Assembly (NCBI GenBank): GCA_900547315.1 | Contig: URGI01000019.1 | Span: 1 to 28,726, forward strand | Source: an uncultured Eubacteriales bacterium | GTDB taxonomy: Bacteria; Bacillota; Clostridia; Oscillospirales; Oscillospiraceae | DNA: 28,726 nt | Direction of reading: 5' to 3' | Part shown: positions 14,934 to 22,888 of the stretch, one piece after another | Numbering within the stretch: position 1 is the stretch's first letter | Layout of the letters: each line of letters opens with the position of its first letter | Made by a program: the position numbers and the translations under genes | Notes under the pieces: generated by a model | The model's input: the letters and a program-made list of their open reading frames with translations, nothing else | What the model was told of the DNA's origin: nothing | Database searches by the model: none

Positions 14934-15428
14934 TTGAAGGAATTATTACGGAAAATTAATCCCCGCAGGCTGATGTGGTACGCGGTGTTCCTGCTGCTGA
15001 CACTGGTTTTGCAGAACATGGTGTTCCCGCAGATACGTCCGCTCGGCGTGGCGCCGATGGTGCTTCCGGCGGCGGTCGTCGCGGTGGGGATGTTTGAAGG
15101 AGCGAGCTGGGGCGCAATATTCGGCCTTGTGCTCGGTATATTCGCGGACATGGACTATGTGGAGAACACGGTCATGTTCACGCTGCTGCTTCCGGCATTG
15201 GCGTTCTTCGCGGGCTTTGTGTCGCAGTTTTTCATAAACCGCCGCTTCTTCGCGTACATGGGCGCGGCCTTTGCCGCGTGTCTGATAACCGCCGCCGTGC
15301 AGATGGTCGGAACCGCTGCGTCCGACGGCTGGTCGGCCTCAATGCTCGTTACCGTCGCATTGCAGACCCTGTGGTCGCTTCCGCCCGCCGTGCTGGTGTA
15401 TTTCCCGCCGGCGAAGTGGATCGAATGA
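14934..15428 (+). CDS. mreD: Rod shape-determining protein MreD
   Basis: A 164-residue, very hydrophobic protein with about five membrane segments (for example LMWYAVFLLLTLVLQNMVF and the AIFGLVLGIFADM segment). Its sequence pattern and position between mreC and PBP2 identify it as MreD, a membrane component of the elongation machinery. It starts with TTG at 14934; GGAG lies six bases upstream inside the end of mreC. Sequence conservation of MreD is low, so identification rests partly on context. Confidence 0.93.
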   Translation: MKELLRKINPRRLMWYAVFLLLTLVLQNMVFPQIRPLGVAPMVLPAAVVAVGMFEGASWGAIFGLVLGIFADMDYVENTVMFTLLLPALAFFAGFVSQFFINRRFFAYMGAAFAACLITAAVQMVGTAASDGWSASMLVTVALQTLWSLPPAVLVYFPPAKWIE

Positions 15429-15438
15429 GGAATAACCT

Positions 15439-17565
15439 ATGAGAAAACTTATAAAACCCGGACGAATAACGGCGCTCGTGGTGATGCTGGTGGCGCTGCT
15501 CGGAATATATGTCTACTTTCTGTATCAGGTGCAGATAGTCGAGGGAACCGAGCGCTACAACAGCGCGACCGCGATAACCAAGGACACCCGAACCGTCACC
15601 GCCGCGCGCGGCAATATCCTTGACCGCTACGGCCGTGTGCTTGTGAGCAATGAGGAATGTTACAACCTCGTTATCGACAGCACGAAGCTGTTCGCAAACG
15701 ACGACCCGAACGCAGTCATCCTTGAGCTTATCGAGATGGTGCGCGGCTTCGGCGATACGTATACGGACGACCTGCCCATAACGACGGATCCGCCCTTTGA
15801 GTATACCGATATGACCGAAATCCAGCGGACGATGCTGGAAGCCTACTTCGTCGACAAGGCATCGGATTTTAAAGATGCCGGACTGCCGGAAAGCCCCTCG
15901 GCCGTTGAGCTGATGAGCTATATGCGTACGCGCTACGGCATCTCGAACGAGTACTCCGCCGAGGAGATGCGCATGATCGCGGGTCTGCGCTACTCGATAA
16001 ACGTCCGCTACGCCGTCAACACCGGCGAGTACGTTTTCGTTCAGGACGCGAGCATGAAGCTCATAAGCTCCATCCTTGAAAACAAGCTCAACGGTATCGA
16101 GGTCAAGCGCTCCTTTACGCGCCAGTACCATACCGAGAACGCCGCGCATATCCTCGGCTACGTCGGCCTGATGACGCAGGAGGAGTACGAGAAATACTCC
16201 CTGCTCGATTACGCGAACGACGCCATGGTCGGTAAGGACGGCGTCGAGAACGCCTTTGAGGAATATCTCCACGGCAAGGACGGCGAGGTGGAGGAGACGC
16301 GCAACGCCTCTGGCACCATCCTCAGCACTGTTTACACCAAGGAACCCGAACCAGGCAACAACGTTTATCTTACAATAGACATAAACCTTCAGGAGGCCGT
16401 CGAGCGCGTGCTGGACGCGGGCGTGAACGCCCTCATCAGAACGCGCGAGAACGAGAAAATGGAGCAGACCGCCAAGGGACTGTGGACATTTGAAGACGGC
16501 AAGTATGAAATAACCGGCGCTGCCGCCGTCGTCGTGAACGTCAAGACCGGCGAGCCGCTCGCAATAGCAAGCTGGCCGACCTACGACGTGACGACCATTA
16601 TCGAAAACTATGCCGACCTTATGAAGGCGGAAAACACCCCGCTCTTCAACCGCGCGCTAATGGGTGCATATGCCCCCGGCTCCACCTTCAAGCCCTGCAC
16701 GGCAATCGCCGCGCTGACGAGCGACAAGGTCGACCTTGATACCTCGACCGAGATAAAGTGCGAAGGCGTTTTCACCAAGTATGCGGCCGACGGCTACGCG
16801 CCTGAGTGCTGGATCTGGGCGCAGGGCTACACGCACCCGCTTGAAAACGTCACCACAGCTCTGCGAGACTCCTGCAACTACTTCTTCTACACTATCGGCC
16901 ATGACCTCGGTATCGACACGCTGGGCGAATATGCCCACGCGCTCGGTCTCGGCGTCAGTACCGGCATAGAGCTTGTCGAGACAACGGGCAATATGTCAAA
17001 TGCCGCGAACCATATGGACTACGCGGGCAGCGAGTGGCGTATAGGTGATACGCTGCAGGCCGCCATCGGCCAGTCGGACAGCGTGTTCACGCCGCTCCAG
17101 CTTGCCGAGTACTGTGCCGCCGTTGCAAATAACGGTGAGCGCCATTCCGCGTCCATCCTCAAGAGCATCAGAAACTATGACTACAGCGAGAAGGTGTACG
17201 AGCGGCAGGACGAGGTGCTCAGTACCGTGGAAAGTCCGCAGTACAACTGGGACGCCATTCATGAGGGCATGAAGGAAGTTATCAACAGCCCCCTGAACGA
17301 GACGAACTACCTCAACTTCTATGACTGCGCCGTGACGGTTGCCGGTAAGACCGGTACCGCTCAGAAGGGCGAGGGCATCAAGAACGACGGTTTGTTCATC
17401 TGCTACGCCCCCTATGAAGATCCTGAGATCGCGGTTGCGGTCGTTGTGGAGCGCGGTCACGCCGGCGCTTCCGTCGGCTTCATCGCGCGCCAGATAGTCG
17501 ACGTGTACCTGAACATAAGAAGTTACAGCAACACTTCCGAGTCGGAAATGTCTCTTCTTAAATAA
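15439..17565 (+). CDS. mrdA: Penicillin-binding protein 2 (elongasome transpeptidase)
   Basis: A 708-residue class B penicillin-binding protein that crosslinks peptidoglycan during side-wall growth. It has a cytoplasmic tail and a membrane anchor (about 10-30). The dimerisation/pedestal domain includes RGNILDRYGRVL (58-69) and GKDGVENAFEEYLHG. The transpeptidase domain has the active-site serine Ser415 in STFK (415-418), SCN (478-480) and KTGT (637-640). All three catalytic motifs are intact. GAGGAA precedes the ATG. It ends the operon U32-maf-mreC-mreD-PBP2, and no clear hairpin terminator follows. rodA, its usual polymerase partner, is not in the window. Confidence 0.95.
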   Translation: MRKLIKPGRITALVVMLVALLGIYVYFLYQVQIVEGTERYNSATAITKDTRTVTAARGNILDRYGRVLVSNEECYNLVIDSTKLFANDDPNAVILELIEMVRGFGDTYTDDLPITTDPPFEYTDMTEIQRTMLEAYFVDKASDFKDAGLPESPSAVELMSYMRTRYGISNEYSAEEMRMIAGLRYSINVRYAVNTGEYVFVQDASMKLISSILENKLNGIEVKRSFTRQYHTENAAHILGYVGLMTQEEYEKYSLLDYANDAMVGKDGVENAFEEYLHGKDGEVEETRNASGTILSTVYTKEPEPGNNVYLTIDINLQEAVERVLDAGVNALIRTRENEKMEQTAKGLWTFEDGKYEITGAAAVVVNVKTGEPLAIASWPTYDVTTIIENYADLMKAENTPLFNRALMGAYAPGSTFKPCTAIAALTSDKVDLDTSTEIKCEGVFTKYAADGYAPECWIWAQGYTHPLENVTTALRDSCNYFFYTIGHDLGIDTLGEYAHALGLGVSTGIELVETTGNMSNAANHMDYAGSEWRIGDTLQAAIGQSDSVFTPLQLAEYCAAVANNGERHSASILKSIRNYDYSEKVYERQDEVLSTVESPQYNWDAIHEGMKEVINSPLNETNYLNFYDCAVTVAGKTGTAQKGEGIKNDGLFICYAPYEDPEIAVAVVVERGHAGASVGFIARQIVDVYLNIRSYSNTSESEMSLLK

Positions 17566-17580
17566 ATCTGATAAAAAATA

Positions 17581-17609
17581 TTGATGTTTCCCGAAAAATT
17601 GTATATAAT
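17581..17609 (+). promoter_or_regulatory. Promoter of the methylglyoxal synthase-family gene
   Basis: TTGATG (17581-17586), a 17-base spacer and a perfect TATAAT (17604-17609). Transcription would start near 17616, giving a leader of about 35 bases. It probably also supplies hisS and aspS downstream. Confidence 0.85.
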
Positions 17610-17650
17610 GCGAAACGAAAAGCCCAAGTGACTGGAGAACGGAGAATACG

Positions 17651-18055
17651 ATGAATATTGCATTGATGGCACATGACAGAAAAAAAGAGTTGATGGTTCA
17701 GTTCTGCATTGCATACTGCGGCATATTAGCGGAGCATTCCCTGTGCGCTACCCATGTCACCGGTAAGCTCGTCTCTGAGGCGACGGGGCTGCCCATCACG
17801 CTGTACCTCCATGCGGATCAGGGCGGCGCGCAGCAGATAGGCGCGCGCATCTCCTTCAACGAGATCGACCTCGTGCTGTTCTTCTGCGACCCCGCAAACC
17901 CCAAAGGCTTTGACGATATCAACAAGATCGAGCGCCTGTGCGACCAGTATCAGATCCCCTTCGCTACCAACGCCGCCACGGCTGAGGTGCTTGTGCAGGG
18001 TCTGCGCCGCGGCGACCTCGACTGGCGCAACATTGTCAACCCTCAGAAGCGCTGA
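17651..18055 (+). CDS. mgsA: Methylglyoxal synthase-family protein with altered active site
   Basis: A 134-residue protein clearly of the MgsA family, which turns dihydroxyacetone phosphate into methylglyoxal. Fold motifs are intact: MNIALMAHDRKKELM at the start, KLVSEATGLPI, GGxQQIGARI, FFCDP and ATNAATAEVL. Active-site positions compared with E. coli MgsA (from memory) differ. The phosphate loop TGTTG reads THVTG (34-38). Ser65-Gly66 are His54-Ala55. The catalytic base Asp71 is Ala60. His98 is absent (Phe87). The positions of Asp91 and Asp101 are kept (Asp80, Asp89). It has its own promoter and GGAGAA six bases before the ATG. Loss of synthase activity is inferred; a sensor or a different enzyme is possible. 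Confidence 0.9.
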   Translation: MNIALMAHDRKKELMVQFCIAYCGILAEHSLCATHVTGKLVSEATGLPITLYLHADQGGAQQIGARISFNEIDLVLFFCDPANPKGFDDINKIERLCDQYQIPFATNAATAEVLVQGLRRGDLDWRNIVNPQKR

Positions 18056-18079
18056 GACCAGATCAAAACCATATGCTCA

Positions 18080-18110
18080 GGCGCGGCCAATGCCGCGCCA
18101 CAGGCATTTT
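18080..18110 (+). terminator. Hairpin between the MGS-family gene and hisS (weak terminator or attenuator)
   Basis: A perfect eight-base GC stem (GGCGCGGC 18080-18087, GCCGCGCC 18092-18099) with the 4-base loop CAAT. TTTT (18107-18110) comes eight bases later, too far for efficient intrinsic termination. It could partly stop transcription or protect the mRNA end. No separate hisS promoter is evident after it. Confidence 0.4.
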
Positions 18111-18130
18111 AAAAGAAAGGAACCACACAC

Positions 18131-19489
18131 ATGACAAAAGTACAGCCCCGGACGCTGTCCGGCTTTATGGAACTGCTGCCGGCTCCGCAGATGCAGCTTG
18201 AGCGCATGATGAGCATCCTGCGCGAGACCTATTCCGTCTACGGCTTCACCCCGCTCGACACTCCCGTTATAGAGTCCGCCGAGGTGCTTCTGGCCAAGGG
18301 CGGCGGCGAGACCGAGAAGCAGATATACCGCTTCACCAAGGGCGACAGCGACCTTGCGCTGCGCTTTGACCTGACCGTGCCGCTGGCGAAATATGTCGCG
18401 GCGCATTATTCCGAGCTGGCCTTCCCGTTCCGCCGCTATCAGATAGGCAAGGTATACCGCGGCGAGCGCGCCCAGCGCGGCCGTTTCCGCGAGTTCTATC
18501 AGGCCGATATCGACATCATCGGCGACGGCAAGCTCGATATCATCAACGAAGCCGAGATACCCTCCATCATCTACCGCACCTTCTCGACCCTCGGCATCAC
18601 AAAGTTCAAGATCAAGGTCAATAACCGCAAGCTCCTCAACGGCTTCTATTCCATGAACGGCATGAGCGAGCGCGCGGGCGACATTATGCGCACCGTCGAC
18701 AAGCTCGATAAGATCGGCGCGGAAAAGGTGCGCCAGCTCCTTATCGACGAGGTGAAGATGCTGCCCTGCAAGGCAGAGAACGTGCTCGACTTCATGGCCA
18801 TCACCGGTACCAACACCGAGGTCATCGCCGCGCTGGAGCGCTATCGCGGCATGGACGAGACCTTTGATCAGGGGCTTGACGAGCTCATTACCGTGACGAA
18901 GTACCTCAAGGACTTCGGCGTACCGGAGGAGAATTTCGCCGTCGACCTGACCATCGCCCGCGGCCTCGATTACTATACCGGCACCGTCTACGAGACGGAA
19001 ATGACCAAGCATCCGGAGATAGGCTCCGTCTGCTCCGGCGGCCGCTATGATAACCTCGCGGGCTACTATACCGATAAGCAGCTCCCCGGCGTCGGCATCT
19101 CCATCGGCCTGACCCGCCTGTTCTATGTGCTTCAGGAGCAGGGACTGCTGTCCGAAGAGACCGTCACTGCCCCATGCGACGCGCTGGTCATCCCCATGAC
19201 CGAGGAGCCCGCCGCCGCCATCGCCGCCGCGACGACGCTCCGCGCCGCCGGCGTGCGTACGCAGCTCTACTGCGAGAAGAAAAAGTTCAAGGCCAAGATG
19301 AGCTATGCCGATAAGATAGGCGTGCCCTTCGCGGTGCTGCTGGGCGAGGACGAGATAAACGAGGGCGTTGTCTCCGTCAAGAATATGACTTCCGGCGAGC
19401 AGGTCAAGCTCACTCCCGCAGACGCCGCAGCGATGATAAAAGCCGCCGTCGACGCGCGGAGTCAGGCTGCCGTAATAAAAGAGAATTAA
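18131..19489 (+). CDS. hisS: Histidyl-tRNA synthetase
   Basis: A 452-residue class II synthetase charging tRNA-His. Motifs: LRFDLTVPLAKYVA (from residue 77), the motif 2 region YRGERAQRGRFREFYQADIDIIG, the histidine signature ARGLDYYTGTVYE (from 276) and motif 3 GVGISIGLTRL. The C-terminal anticodon-binding domain starts near residue 350. Common bacterial HisRS has LRPEGTA and RGLDYYNRT in the first and third places. The forms seen here are those I associate with the archaeal/eukaryotic-like HisRS type. It lacks the features of HisZ, which lacks the catalytic signature. AAAGGAA precedes the ATG. It lies 30 bases before aspS, the standard Firmicute pair. Confidence 0.95.
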   Translation: MTKVQPRTLSGFMELLPAPQMQLERMMSILRETYSVYGFTPLDTPVIESAEVLLAKGGGETEKQIYRFTKGDSDLALRFDLTVPLAKYVAAHYSELAFPFRRYQIGKVYRGERAQRGRFREFYQADIDIIGDGKLDIINEAEIPSIIYRTFSTLGITKFKIKVNNRKLLNGFYSMNGMSERAGDIMRTVDKLDKIGAEKVRQLLIDEVKMLPCKAENVLDFMAITGTNTEVIAALERYRGMDETFDQGLDELITVTKYLKDFGVPEENFAVDLTIARGLDYYTGTVYETEMTKHPEIGSVCSGGRYDNLAGYYTDKQLPGVGISIGLTRLFYVLQEQGLLSEETVTAPCDALVIPMTEEPAAAIAAATTLRAAGVRTQLYCEKKKFKAKMSYADKIGVPFAVLLGEDEINEGVVSVKNMTSGEQVKLTPADAAAMIKAAVDARSQAAVIKEN

Positions 19490-19519
19490 TCAATTTGGTA
19501 TAGAGAAAAGAGGATAAAC

Positions 19520-21301
19520 ATGTTTCAGTCACGTACACACACCTGCAACGAGCTGCGCCTCGAAAACGTAGGCGAGAAAGTCAAGATCGTCGGCTGGATG
19601 GAGAACGTCCGCGAGGTCGGCAATAACTTCGCGTTCGTCGTTGTCCGCGATTTCTACGGCACCACTCAGGTCGTCGTTGAGACCGAGGAAATGATGAACA
19701 TTGTCCACTCCGTCAACAAGGAGAGCACTATTTCCGTCGAGGGCGTCGTCCGCGAGCGCGCCAGCAAGAACCCCAAGCAGGCGACCGGCGACATCGAGGT
19801 CGTCCCCGAAAAGATAGAGATCCTCGGCAAGTGCCGCTATAACGAGCTGCCCTTTGAGATAAACCGTAGCCGCGAGGCCGACGAGTCCGCGCGTCTCAAA
19901 TACCGCTACCTCGACCTGAGAAATCCCGCCGTCAAGCAGAATATCATTCTGCGCTGCAACGTTGTCGCCGCCCTGCGTCAGGCGATGACCGAGCACGGCT
20001 TCCTTGAGATAACCACCCCGATACTCACCGCATCCTCTCCCGAGGGCGCGCGCGACTATCTTGTCCCCGCGAGAAAGCACCCCGGCAAGTTCTATGCTCT
20101 GCCGCAGGCGCCGCAGCAGTTCAAGCAGCTGCTTATGACCGCGGGCTTTGACCGCTACTTCCAGATCGCCCCTTGCTTCCGCGATGAGGACGCGCGCGGC
20201 GACCGTAGCCCCGGTGAGTTCTATCAGCTCGATATGGAGATGGCCTTCGCCTGCCAGGACGACGTTTTTGCCGTCCTCGAGGACGTGCTGCCTCCGATCT
20301 TCGCCAAGTACGGCAAGTATAACATCGCATCCTCCGCGCCCTTCAAACGCATCCCCTATCTTGAGGCCATGGAGAAGTACGGCTCCGATAAGCCCGACCT
20401 GCGTATCGACCTCATCGTTGAGGACATCACCGAGTTTGTCCGCGGCGTAGAGTTCGCGCCGTTTGCCGAGGGCAACACCATCAAGGCCGTCGTCGTCTCC
20501 GACTGCGACCTGACCCGTAAGCATATCGACAAGCTCTGCGCCGACGTCGAGGTGCAGGCAGGCCGCAAGCCCTACTGGTTCAAGGTCGATGAGAACGGCG
20601 AGCTTGCAGGCGGCGTGGCGAAGTTCCTCGCCGACCGTAAGGACGCTGTCGTTGAGAAGCTGAACCTCAAGCCCGGCTGCCTTGTCTGCGTCGCGGCAGG
20701 CGCGAAGGGCGAAGCGCAGAAGACCGCAGGCGTCATGCGCAAGATGCTCGGCGCGGCGGTTCCCGGCCATATGGACAAGGAGCGCTACGAGTTCTGCTGG
20801 ATCGTCGATTTCCCGATGTACGAGATCGGCGAGGAGTCCGGCGAGCTTGAGTTTTGCCATAACCCGTTCTCCATGCCCGCCGGCGGCCTTGATGTGCTGC
20901 TGAAGGCGGAGCGCGGCGAGATAGACCCGCTGACCATCACCGCCGACCAGTACGACCTCGTCTGCAACGGCGTTGAGCTCAGCTCCGGCGCCGTGCGTAA
21001 CCACGACCCCGAAATTATGATAAAGGCTTTCGAGCTTGTCCGCCTCGGCGAAGAGGACGTCAAGAAGAAGTTCCCCGCTATGTATAACGCCTTCTGCTAC
21101 GGCGCTCCCCCGCATGCAGGCATCGCGCCGGGCGTTGACCGCATGGTCATGCTCCTCTCCGGCGAGGAGAGCATCCGCGAGGTCATCGCGTTCCCGATGA
21201 ACAAGAACGCGCAGGACGTTATGATGGGAGCTCCGTCCACCGTCGAGCAGAAGCAGCTTGATGAGCTGCACATTGCCCTCGTCGGCGAGACCGAGGAATA
21301 A
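19520..21301 (+). CDS. aspS: Aspartyl-tRNA synthetase
   Basis: A 593-residue class II synthetase. The N-terminal OB-fold (about 1-110, VKIVGWMENVREVGNNFAFVVVRD) binds the anticodon. The catalytic core has motif 2 FRDED (220-224) continuing ARGDRSPGEFYQLDMEM, a bacterial GAD insert in the middle (about 290-430), and motif 3 GAPPHAGIAPGVDRMVMLL. Most Firmicute AspRS have FRDEDLRADRQPEFTQID; the SPGEFYQLD form recalls alphaproteobacterial enzymes. Whether it charges only tRNA-Asp or also tRNA-Asn depends on a partner GatCAB amidotransferase, not seen here. AGAGGAT precedes the ATG. Confidence 0.96.
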   Translation: MFQSRTHTCNELRLENVGEKVKIVGWMENVREVGNNFAFVVVRDFYGTTQVVVETEEMMNIVHSVNKESTISVEGVVRERASKNPKQATGDIEVVPEKIEILGKCRYNELPFEINRSREADESARLKYRYLDLRNPAVKQNIILRCNVVAALRQAMTEHGFLEITTPILTASSPEGARDYLVPARKHPGKFYALPQAPQQFKQLLMTAGFDRYFQIAPCFRDEDARGDRSPGEFYQLDMEMAFACQDDVFAVLEDVLPPIFAKYGKYNIASSAPFKRIPYLEAMEKYGSDKPDLRIDLIVEDITEFVRGVEFAPFAEGNTIKAVVVSDCDLTRKHIDKLCADVEVQAGRKPYWFKVDENGELAGGVAKFLADRKDAVVEKLNLKPGCLVCVAAGAKGEAQKTAGVMRKMLGAAVPGHMDKERYEFCWIVDFPMYEIGEESGELEFCHNPFSMPAGGLDVLLKAERGEIDPLTITADQYDLVCNGVELSSGAVRNHDPEIMIKAFELVRLGEEDVKKKFPAMYNAFCYGAPPHAGIAPGVDRMVMLLSGEESIREVIAFPMNKNAQDVMMGAPSTVEQKQLDELHIALVGETEE

Positions 21302-21314
21302 AAGCATATGATAT

Positions 21315-21343
21315 GGGACGGCGAATAGAAAATGCGCCGTCCC
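21315..21343 (+). terminator. Hairpin after aspS (weak terminator)
   Basis: A nine-base perfect stem GGGACGGCG (21315-21323) with its complement (21335-21343) and an 11-base loop, followed by GTTTG rather than a full T-run. It probably attenuates rather than stops transcription into comM. No comM promoter is obvious in the 67-base gap. Confidence 0.4.
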
Positions 21344-21368
21344 GTTTGCGGAAAGGCGGTGAAACCGG

Positions 21369-22886
21369 ATGATAGCGAAGGTTCGTTCCATGGGCTTGCA
21401 GGGCATCGGCGGCTATGAGGTGCTGCTGGAGGTGTATATCTCCAACGGCCTGCCCGCGTTTGACGTTGTCGGCCTGCCCGACGCGGCGGTCAGAGAGGCG
21501 CGAGAGCGCGTCCGCGCCGCGATAAAGAATAACGGCTACCGTTTTCCGGTCAGCCGCATGACCGTGAATCTCGCTCCGGCGGATAAGAAAAAGGCCGGTA
21601 CGCTGTACGATCTGCCGATGTTCATCGGCATCCTTGCCGCCGACGGCGATATAGACGAGCCGGGAGACGACTGCGCGTTCATCGGCGAGCTGTCCCTAAG
21701 CGGGGAACTGCGCCCGGTGTACGGCGCACTGCCGATGGCCATCGCCGCGGCGCGCTGCGGCGTGAAGAAACTGTTCGTTCCGGCAGATAATGCCGCCGAG
21801 GCCGCATTCGCGGACGGGATAAGCGTGTACCCCGTGAAAAATGTCGACGAGCTTTTGCGCCTTATGCGCGGCGAAGTCAATATAGAACCCGCCGCTGCGC
21901 CCGCGCTTGATACGCTTATGGAGCATATGCCCGACTTCTCGGAGGTCAAAGGGCAGGAAAATGTCAAGCGCGCGCTTGAGATCGCTGCAGCTGGCGGGCA
22001 CAATATTCTAATCGTCGGCCCGCCCGGCGCGGGCAAATCCATGATGGCAAAGCGCCTGCCGGGGATACTTCCAGATATGAGCCGCGGCGAGATGATACAG
22101 TCGACAGAGATATATTCCGTCGCCGGACTTACGAGCCGCGAGCACCCTATAGTCTCCATGCGCCCGTTCCGCGCGCCGCACCATACGGTGTCCGCCGCCG
22201 GACTTTCGGGCGGCGGAACCTCGCCGCGCCCCGGAGAGATAAGCCTAGCGCATAACGGCGTGCTGTTTCTCGACGAGCTGCCGGAATTTCGCAGCGATGT
22301 GCTGGAAGTCCTGCGCCAGCCGCTGGAGGACGGGGAAGTGACCGTGTCCCGTGTCGCGGGGACGGTGACGTATCCGAGCCGCTTCATGCTCGTCTGTGCG
22401 ATGAACCCCTGCAAATGCGGCTGGTACGGGCACCCCTCAGGCCGCTGCCGCTGCACCGAGCGCGATGTGCGCCGCTATCACAGTAAAATATCCGGCCCGC
22501 TGCTGGACAGGATCGACCTCATCGTCGAGGTCCCCGCGCTGGATTATGAAGAGCTGAGCCGCCGCAGCAGCGCGGAGCGCTCTGCGGACATCAAGAAGCG
22601 CGTGAATGCCGCGCGGGAGATTCAGCGCCGCCGCTTCGGCGGGGACGGTACGATGTGCAACGCGCATATCGGCAGCCGTGAGATGAGCGAGATCTGCGCG
22701 CTGGACGCCGAGGGCGAAGCGCTGATGCACGCCGCGTTTGATTCGATGAGGCTTTCCGCCCGCAGCTATGACCGCATCCTCCGCGTCGCGCGGACGATCG
22801 CCGACCTCGACGGGCAGAAAAATATAAGCGCAGAGCATATCGCCGAAGCGATACAGTACAGGACATACGATTTCAGAGAGGTATGA
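21369..22886 (+). CDS. comM: YifB/ComM-family Mg-chelatase-like AAA+ ATPase
   Basis: A 505-residue protein. The N-terminal ChlI-like domain (about 20-170, PAFDVVGLPDAAVREARERVRAAI) precedes an AAA+ core with Walker A GPPGAGKS (217-224) and Walker B VLFLDEL (298-304). Sensor and cysteine-rich segments (CAMNPCKCGWYG, CRC) and a C-terminal Mg-chelatase domain (SARSYDRILRVARTIADLDG) follow. ComM is a hexameric helicase that promotes branch migration during natural transformation in gamma-proteobacteria; Firmicute orthologues are uncharacterised. AGGCGGTGA lies upstream of the ATG. Its stop overlaps the first ATG of the lipoprotein frame. Confidence 0.95.
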   Translation: MIAKVRSMGLQGIGGYEVLLEVYISNGLPAFDVVGLPDAAVREARERVRAAIKNNGYRFPVSRMTVNLAPADKKKAGTLYDLPMFIGILAADGDIDEPGDDCAFIGELSLSGELRPVYGALPMAIAAARCGVKKLFVPADNAAEAAFADGISVYPVKNVDELLRLMRGEVNIEPAAAPALDTLMEHMPDFSEVKGQENVKRALEIAAAGGHNILIVGPPGAGKSMMAKRLPGILPDMSRGEMIQSTEIYSVAGLTSREHPIVSMRPFRAPHHTVSAAGLSGGGTSPRPGEISLAHNGVLFLDELPEFRSDVLEVLRQPLEDGEVTVSRVAGTVTYPSRFMLVCAMNPCKCGWYGHPSGRCRCTERDVRRYHSKISGPLLDRIDLIVEVPALDYEELSRRSSAERSADIKKRVNAAREIQRRRFGGDGTMCNAHIGSREMSEICALDAEGEALMHAAFDSMRLSARSYDRILRVARTIADLDGQKNISAEHIAEAIQYRTYDFREV

Positions 22887-22888
22887 GA

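Noticed and set aside
18056..18130. T-box or other riboswitch before hisS
   Set aside because: The gap is only 75 bases and holds one short hairpin, too small for a T-box, and no T-box sequence is seen.
19529..21406. A 625-codon minus-strand open frame opposite aspS
   Set aside because: It is antisense to a fully recognisable AspRS and is compositionally explained.
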